Positions 61,398 through 64,000 of a DNA stretch of 64,000 nucleotides are shown one piece after another. Position 1 is the stretch's first letter. The number at the start of each line of letters is the position of its first letter. Location: positions 91,141-155,140 of the forward strand of contig CANPOY010000001.1 in assembly GCA_947575805.1 (NCBI GenBank), in the 5' to 3' direction. The DNA is from an uncultured Lachnospiraceae bacterium (GTDB lineage Bacteria; Bacillota; Clostridia; Lachnospirales; Lachnospiraceae). The translations under genes were made by a program, and so were the position numbers. The notes under the pieces were generated by a model. The model was given only the letters and a program-made list of their open reading frames with translations, ran no database searches and was not told the DNA's origin.

Positions 61398-62858
61398 GTG
61401 CTGTTTAACTCATACATTTTTATTCTAGTTTTCCTGCCAGCGACACTGCTATTGTATTTTGGTCTGAATAAGCTGGGGAAAGAAACTTTGGCAAAATGGG
61501 CCCTGATCGGCATGTCCTTATGGTTTTATGCCTATTTCCATATTTCCTATCTGTTCCTGCTTACGGGAAGTATTTTATTTAATTTTCTTTATTCCAGGCT
61601 ACTTATTCGGCTGCGCGGGGTCACCAGGCGCAAAATACTGCTGGCAGGCGGAATTGCAGTCAATCTGTGTCTGATTTTTTACTATAAATATTTCAATTTT
61701 TTTGTAGAAAATATAAATCTGTTTTTTTCTGCCGATTTTAATCTGCGCAAAATATTAATGCCCCTGGGAATCAGCTTTTTTACCTTTCAGCAAATCTCCT
61801 ACCTGGTAGATTCCTACCATCTGGAGACCAAGGATCATAAACCGGTTGACTATGCTCTGTTTATCACCTTTTTCCCTCAGCTGATCGCAGGACCCGTCGT
61901 ACTGCATTCTGAAATGATACCACAGTTTCAGGATCCCGCCCGCAAAAAGCTCAGCCAGGACAAGCTGGCACGCGGCATCTACCTTTTTGCCGTCGGACTG
62001 TTTAAAAAGGTAATGATCGCAGACACCCTTGGCCGGGGGGCTGACTTTGGCTATGCAAATCCTGAAATGCTGACATCCCTGGACACGGTTTGCGTATCTG
62101 TTTTATATACCCTGCAGCTTTACTTTGACTTCAGCGGATACTGCGATATGGCAGTGGGCATTGCAAATATGTTTCATTTTGAGATGCCGGTGAACTTTAA
62201 CTCTCCCTATAAGGCGGCATCCATAACGGAATTCTGGCAGAGATGGCATATCACTCTCACCCGCTTTCTGCACAAATACCTCTATTATCCTCTGGGCGGA
62301 AGCCGGAGGGGGAAAGGCCGCACTCTGGTAAATATTCTGATTGTCTTTCTTGTCAGCGGGATCTGGCATGGTGCAGGATGGACCTTCCTTCTCTGGGGAG
62401 CGGCCCACGGTGCCGCCAGCATTCTTTACCGGCTGTTCAAAAGCTTCTGGGACAAGGTTCCCCGGCTGATCGGCCAGGCTGTAACCTTTTTGTTTGTGAA
62501 TCTGACATGGATCCTCTTCAGGGCGGAAAGGCTGCAGGACGCCGGCATTCTCTATAAAAAGCTTTTCTGCCCTCAAATATGGCAGTTTAGCGACGGCCTG
62601 CTGAATCAGTTCAACCTTCTGGAATTTACTTATATAGAAGATCATGTGCCCTTTTTGAAAGCCTTTGTTACAGGTTTCCCGGCAATCCATCTGCTGATTT
62701 GCATGGCAGTGGCGCTGTTTCTGGCTCTGGTTCCCAAAAACTGTCATCAAAAACAATTTGTACCAAACGGCAAAACCGCCGCAGGCAGCATTATTCTGCT
62801 GGTTTGGTCCATTATCTCGCTTTCCGGTCTGACTACTTTTTTATATTTTAATTTTTAA
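61398..62858 (+). CDS. MBOAT-family membrane O-acyltransferase
   Basis: A 486-residue protein with about eleven membrane helices. The start is GTG at 61398; the family-typical N-terminus (LFNSYIFILVFLPATLLLY) begins at once. The catalytic region is FWQRWHITLTRFLHKYLYYP and the MBOAT histidine is in VSGIWHGAGWTFLLWGAAHG. Relatives (AlgI, PatA, DltB) move acyl groups across the membrane to outside polysaccharides with an SGNH-type partner, here the next gene. Seven Gs sit 10-17 bases before the start, in place of a normal ribosome-binding site. Confidence 0.9.
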   Translation: MLFNSYIFILVFLPATLLLYFGLNKLGKETLAKWALIGMSLWFYAYFHISYLFLLTGSILFNFLYSRLLIRLRGVTRRKILLAGGIAVNLCLIFYYKYFNFFVENINLFFSADFNLRKILMPLGISFFTFQQISYLVDSYHLETKDHKPVDYALFITFFPQLIAGPVVLHSEMIPQFQDPARKKLSQDKLARGIYLFAVGLFKKVMIADTLGRGADFGYANPEMLTSLDTVCVSVLYTLQLYFDFSGYCDMAVGIANMFHFEMPVNFNSPYKAASITEFWQRWHITLTRFLHKYLYYPLGGSRRGKGRTLVNILIVFLVSGIWHGAGWTFLLWGAAHGAASILYRLFKSFWDKVPRLIGQAVTFLFVNLTWILFRAERLQDAGILYKKLFCPQIWQFSDGLLNQFNLLEFTYIEDHVPFLKAFVTGFPAIHLLICMAVALFLALVPKNCHQKQFVPNGKTAAGSIILLVWSIISLSGLTTFLYFNF

Positions 62859-62894
62859 CAGACCCGCAAGCAAATACCTTTTATGGAGGCGACT

Positions 62895-63947
62895 ATGAGT
62901 GCAAAAAAATGGAATCTGATTGTCACAGGCGGATTAATGGCAGTACTTGTACTGCTTTCAGGCTTCACGGCCTTCATTGATCCCTTCTTGCATTTCAGCA
63001 GCGGGCGGGGCTTCCTTGAATACCCATTAAAGGATGAACGGTATCAAAATGACGGTATTGCAAGGTACTACGACTATGACAGCATCATCACAGGAACCAG
63101 CATGTGCCAGAATTTCAGCTGTAGTGAATTCAATACCCTTATGTGTGCCGTCGCAATCAAGATTGCCAGCTCGGGGGCAAGTTATCATGAATCCAGCGAA
63201 AACATCAGCAGGGCACTCTCCCGTCACGACGGCATAAAAAATGTCCTGTGCAGTCTGGACGGAAACCTCCTAAACTCCCCGGCCTTTTCCGAGACATATG
63301 ACGGGTATCCCACCTACCTGTACGACGACAATCCCTTTAATGATGTTAATTACCTGCTGAACAAGGAGGTAATTCCCAAGACTATCGCTGTCTTAAACTA
63401 CACCCGCTCAGGACAAAAAACCACCACCATGGATGAGTACGGCAGCTGGAGCCAATACGCAGCCTTTGGAAAAGAAAGCGTCCTGGCCTCCTATAACCAG
63501 CTTGACGAAAGCGATGAAATGCTGGTGCTCACAGAGGACGACCTGCAGCAGATCCGGGAAAATGTAAACGTCAATTTTGCAGAACTGGCGAATGCGTATC
63601 CGGATACTGCCTTTTATCTGTTCTTTCCGCCGTACAGTATCTGTTACTGGGAAACCCTGGTAAGGACAAAACAACTGGATGCCCAGCTGGAGGCACAAAA
63701 AGCCGCCGTGGAGCTTTTACTGACTGCTCCCAATATTCAGGTGTACGATTTCAGCTACAGGATCGACATAATTGAGAACCTTGATAATTATACGGATACA
63801 CTGCATTACGGAGAGTGGATTAATTCTGAGATCCTGCAGATGATTGCCGCCGGAGAAGGACGGCTGACCGATGAGCGTCTGACGGAGTATTATGACACCA
63901 TTAAAAAAATGTACTCGGAATATGACTATACACAATATCGGGACTAA
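62895..63947 (+). CDS. DHHW/AlgX-like SGNH-fold partner of the MBOAT acyltransferase
   Basis: About 350 residues from ATG 62895, preceded by TGGAGG; an ATG four codons upstream overlaps that site. One N-terminal membrane helix (LIVTGGLMAVLVLLSGFTAF) leads to an external domain. IITGTSMCQNFSCSEF supplies a Ser and DTLHYGEWINSEIL an Asp and His in the order of the SGNH/AlgX-like fold. The protein would accept acyl groups from the MBOAT and pass them to a glycan. It lies 36 bp after the MBOAT gene. The acceptor glycan is not known; it need not be the one from the operon at the left. Confidence 0.8.
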   Translation: MSAKKWNLIVTGGLMAVLVLLSGFTAFIDPFLHFSSGRGFLEYPLKDERYQNDGIARYYDYDSIITGTSMCQNFSCSEFNTLMCAVAIKIASSGASYHESSENISRALSRHDGIKNVLCSLDGNLLNSPAFSETYDGYPTYLYDDNPFNDVNYLLNKEVIPKTIAVLNYTRSGQKTTTMDEYGSWSQYAAFGKESVLASYNQLDESDEMLVLTEDDLQQIRENVNVNFAELANAYPDTAFYLFFPPYSICYWETLVRTKQLDAQLEAQKAAVELLLTAPNIQVYDFSYRIDIIENLDNYTDTLHYGEWINSEILQMIAAGEGRLTDERLTEYYDTIKKMYSEYDYTQYRD

Positions 63948-63955
63948 AGTCGCCC

Positions 63956-63999
63956 CCACCCGTAAAACGGGTGGCTCGGGACGCGGGCTCTAAGCCCGC
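63956..63999. repeat. Two adjacent perfect hairpins at the right edge
   Basis: CCACCCGT pairs with ACGGGTGG (63956-63974, AAA loop), and GCGGGCT with AGCCCGC (63983-63999, CTA loop). The first could terminate the acyltransferase pair, but there is no T-run before the second. Two tight GC hairpins in a row are typical of REP-like elements or the ends of IS200/IS605 elements; the window stops before this can be judged. Confidence 0.5.
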
Positions 64000-64000
64000 C

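Overview
The window looks like a chromosomal segment of a gut-type Firmicute in class Clostridia, most likely family Lachnospiraceae. The evidence is a glgC-glgD pair, a Firmicutes-style priA-def-fmt-rsmB-rlmN-prpC-prkC-rsgA order, a fused FeoA-FeoB, strong AGGAGG ribosome-binding sites, a meso-DAP-type MurE, and no Gram-negative envelope genes. Species cannot be read from the sequence.

Region 1 (1-27,458, all minus strand, read right to left) is one long surface-polysaccharide operon, cut by the left edge. It opens with two tandem NusG-family antiterminator paralogues (LoaP-like). A DegT-fold protein that has lost its PLP lysine follows, then a PIG-L deacetylase, a sugar N-formyltransferase, the initiating phosphoglycosyl transferase, a sugar SDR, a WbuB-like glycosyltransferase, and a three-gene UDP-L-FucNAc/L-QuiNAc pathway with a WbpG/LfnA-type amidotransferase. 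Next come another GT4, an acyltransferase broken at a C9/G9 tract, a flippase, a pyruvyl-transferase-family protein, a large capsule-type transferase and a polymerase. The operon ends with a nonulosonate module: amidotransferase, PtmE-like nucleotidyltransferase, formyltransferase, NeuB, NeuC, two Gfo/Idh/MocA oxidoreductases and NeuA. The predicted product is a secreted or wall-linked glycan, assembled on a lipid carrier, with a legionaminic-like acid and formyl- and acetimidoyl-modified amino sugars.

Region 2 (27,459-27,986) is the control region. A perfect 23-bp inverted repeat brackets 136 bp holding a good sigma-A promoter that now points away from the operon. This is the layout of an invertible promoter captured in the OFF orientation. 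Together with the two antiterminators, a terminator-like hairpin inside the operon and the G9 tract, it suggests layered phase and processivity control of one glycan. This is the most interesting system in the window.

Region 3 (27,987-35,045, minus) holds a transglutaminase-like surface protein, an uncharacterised two-TM protein, a response regulator/ABC transporter/histidine kinase operon of the peptide-sensing type, and an uncharacterised charged protein.

Region 4 (35,304-46,419) is mostly housekeeping: glgC-glgD (+), then lgt, ychF, recD2, a stand-alone CheY and feoAB (-), and an HTH-methyltransferase fusion (+).

Region 5 (46,483-61,190, minus) is the conserved growth cluster: SGNH hydrolase, membrane protein, murE, priA, def, fmt, zinc peptidase, rsmB, rlmN, prpC, prkC and rsgA. 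A 15-bp minisatellite lies between murE and priA.

Region 6 (61,398-64,000, plus) carries an MBOAT O-acyltransferase and a DHHW/AlgX-like partner, and ends in two tight hairpins that could be the end of a mobile element. I saw no rRNA, tRNA, CRISPR array or recombinase gene.
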